Source: an uncultured Alphaproteobacteria bacterium
GTDB taxonomy: Bacteria > Pseudomonadota > Alphaproteobacteria > RF32 > CAG-239
Length of the DNA stretch: 64,000 bases
Assembly: GCA_944391615.1 (NCBI GenBank)
Contig: CALXUE010000001.1
Span: 62,001-126,000, forward strand
Direction of reading: 5' to 3'
This document shows, piece by piece, positions 62,740 to 64,000 of the stretch. The position numbers and the translations under genes are program-made. The notes beneath the pieces were generated by a model that had not been told where the DNA came from, did no database searches, and worked only from the letters and a program-made list of their open reading frames with translations. Numbering within the stretch: the stretch's first letter is position 1; the number at the start of each line of letters is the position of its first letter.

Positions 62740-62772
62740 AGATGAAGCTATATTATCCTTCTAAAAAAAATC

Positions 62773-62808
62773 ACACAAAAAAGGTTCCGGCTTTCACCGA
62801 AACCTTTG
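62773..62808 (-). terminator. rho-independent terminator of pnp
   Basis: On the minus strand AAAGGTTTCGG pairs with CCGGAACCTTT (one G-T pair, six-base loop), then T-run. Confidence 0.9.
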
Positions 62809-62832
62809 TAAACAACTGCGTTTGAAAAAAAA

Positions 62833-64000
62833 TTATTTTTCCAAATCTTCACCCGTTTCTTGATTAACTCTCTTAGCTGAAAGCTTAATCTTACCACGGT
62901 TGTCTTTTCCCAAACATTTAACCCAAATTTGGTCACCCTCTTTGTAGAAGTCAGAAACAGAAGCAATACGCTCATTTTTAACTTCAGAGATATGAACCAA
63001 ACCTTCAGTCTGCCCAAGGAAGCGAACAAAAGCACCAAAATCCATAATCTTGGTAATCACACCATGATAAATTTTGCCTTCTTCAGGTTCAGCCACAATA
63101 CCGGTAATCCATTCCAAAGCAGCATCGCCATCTTCTTTCTTAAGAGAAGCAATTTTGATAACACCATCATCGCTGATATCGATTTTGCAGTGTGTTTTTT
63201 CGGTAATTTCACGAATAACTTTGCCGCCCGTACCGATAACTTCACGAATTTTATCAACCGGAATCTTAATGGCCACAATGCGAGGAGCTTTGTCTGAAAC
63301 ATGTGGACGAGGTTCAGCAATAGCCTTAGCCATTTCACCCAAAATATGAATACGTCCTTCATGAGCCTGAGCCAAAGCAGTCTTCATAATCTCTTTGGTA
63401 ATGGAAGTAATTTTAATATCCATTTGCAAAGCCGTAACACCATCTTTAGTACCGGCAACCTTAAAGTCCATATCGCCAAGGTGGTCTTCATCACCCAAGA
63501 TATCGGTTAAAACAGCCACACGACCATCATCTTCTTTAATTAAGCCCATAGCAATACCGGCCACAGGTTTAGCCATCGGCACACCGGCAGACATCAAAGA
63601 CATGGTAGAACCACAGACTGTCGCCATTGAAGAAGAACCATTAGATTCCAAAATCTCAGATACCACGCGAACGGTATAAGGAAATGCGTCTTTGTCTTTC
63701 GGCATCATTGGGTGGATAGCACGCCAAGCAAGCTTCCCGTGACCGATTTCACGACGTCCCGGGCTACCGATACGACCGCATTCACCAACCGAGAACGGCG
63801 GGAAGTTATAATTCAACATAAAGTCTTCTTTATATTCATCCATCAAACCGTCAACAATTTGCGCATCATCACCCGTACCCAAAGTAGTCACGACCAAAGC
63901 CTGTGTTTCACCGCGGGTAAAGATAGCCGAACCATGCGCCATCGGCAACACATCAACCTCGCACCAAATCGGACGCACGGTTTTAGTGTCACGCCCGTCA
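62833..64000 (-). CDS. pnp: polyribonucleotide nucleotidyltransferase, N-terminus cut by window edge
   Basis: 389 residues of the C-terminal part are present; the frame is open to the right edge ([20 protein letters not shown]), so about the first 320 residues lie outside. Visible are the second RNase PH core ([60 protein letters not shown] with the catalytic Asp residues), the KH domain ([20 protein letters not shown]) and the S1 domain ([20 protein letters not shown]). It degrades RNA 3' to 5' by phosphorolysis, often in a degradosome. The C-terminus is short after S1. Confidence 0.96.
   Translation of the reverse strand, partial: DGRDTKTVRPIWCEVDVLPMAHGSAIFTRGETQALVVTTLGTGDDAQIVDGLMDEYKEDFMLNYNFPPFSVGECGRIGSPGRREIGHGKLAWRAIHPMMPKDKDAFPYTVRVVSEILESNGSSSMATVCGSTMSLMSAGVPMAKPVAGIAMGLIKEDDGRVAVLTDILGDEDHLGDMDFKVAGTKDGVTALQMDIKITSITKEIMKTALAQAHEGRIHILGEMAKAIAEPRPHVSDKAPRIVAIKIPVDKIREVIGTGGKVIREITEKTHCKIDISDDGVIKIASLKKEDGDAALEWITGIVAEPEEGKIYHGVITKIMDFGAFVRFLGQTEGLVHISEVKNERIASVSDFYKEGDQIWVKCLGKDNRGKIKLSAKRVNQETGEDLEK

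Overview
This window looks like chromosome from an AT-rich alphaproteobacterium. The evidence is the set of families it carries: DUF2336, DUF2333, DUF3576, an ATP12-type F1-ATPase chaperone fragment, CarD, an NfuA-type scaffold and the leuS-lptE-holA order. Outer-membrane assembly (lptE, AsmA), a full rod-shape set (mreBCD, mrdA, rodA), murJ and ddl point to a walled Gram-negative rod. A pta-ackA pair suggests acetate overflow or fermentation. Placement in a host-associated or gut lineage is inference from base composition and the mix of families only. I saw no tRNA, rRNA, CRISPR array, transposase, integrase or reverse transcriptase.

Layout. 1-1169: HAD-family protein cut by the left edge. 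1.2-4.5 kb: rpmH-rnpA-yidD-yidC-engB, the classic L34/RNase P/insertase operon. 4.7-10.2 kb: one small membrane gene, then leftward DUF2336, Bax-like, nfuA, DUF2333 and murJ. 10.3-13.3 kb: an orphan repeat protein, an HD-GYP phosphodiesterase and gloB. 13.3-20.7 kb: leftward ddl-miaA-mreB-mreC-mreD-mrdA-rodA. 20.7-28.1 kb: DUF3108, a U32 peptidase, an orphan gene, acyP, ATP12-like, AsmA, rluC and a small protein resembling the bL12 N-terminal domain. 28.1-35.4 kb: rarA, then an unusual three-gene set (TolC-like/SPOR lipoprotein, pentapeptide-repeat protein, VirD4/TraG-like ATPase). 35.6-44.5 kb: Gfo/Idh/MocA, truA, recX, hslO, apaG, carD, ackA-pta, ndk. 44.5-57.3 kb: DUF2066, AI-2E transporter, methyltransferase, DUF3576-leuS-lptE-holA, rsmB and three lineage-specific genes. 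57.3-64 kb: two paralogous C-type-lectin-like (DUF1566-type) genes interleaved with rplY-pth, an orphan gene, thyA and pnp (cut by the right edge).

The most unusual region is 57.3-62.8 kb. Around the two lectin-like genes I find four copies of what seems to be one repeat family, 176 to 312 bp long. Each has a right end close to CTAGACAAAATTAGCC, a left end related to AAATTCTACCGCAAT followed by AATCC-TATA, and a pyrimidine-rich, G-poor interior that reads as purine-rich on the strand of the lectin genes. The lectin genes end in the WSSSEYS...YVRPV form typical of diversity-generating-retroelement targets, but no template repeat or reverse transcriptase is visible here. The second candidate system is the VirD4-like/pentapeptide/TolC-SPOR cluster, which may be part of a dispersed or divergent envelope-spanning secretion machine.

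Several orphan genes (4697, 10355, 23061, 58369 and 62378) have near-consensus TTGACA promoters with 17-bp spacers, and most lack a Shine-Dalgarno sequence. Housekeeping genes mostly have clear AGGAG-type sites, which I used to move many starts downstream of the longest possible frame.
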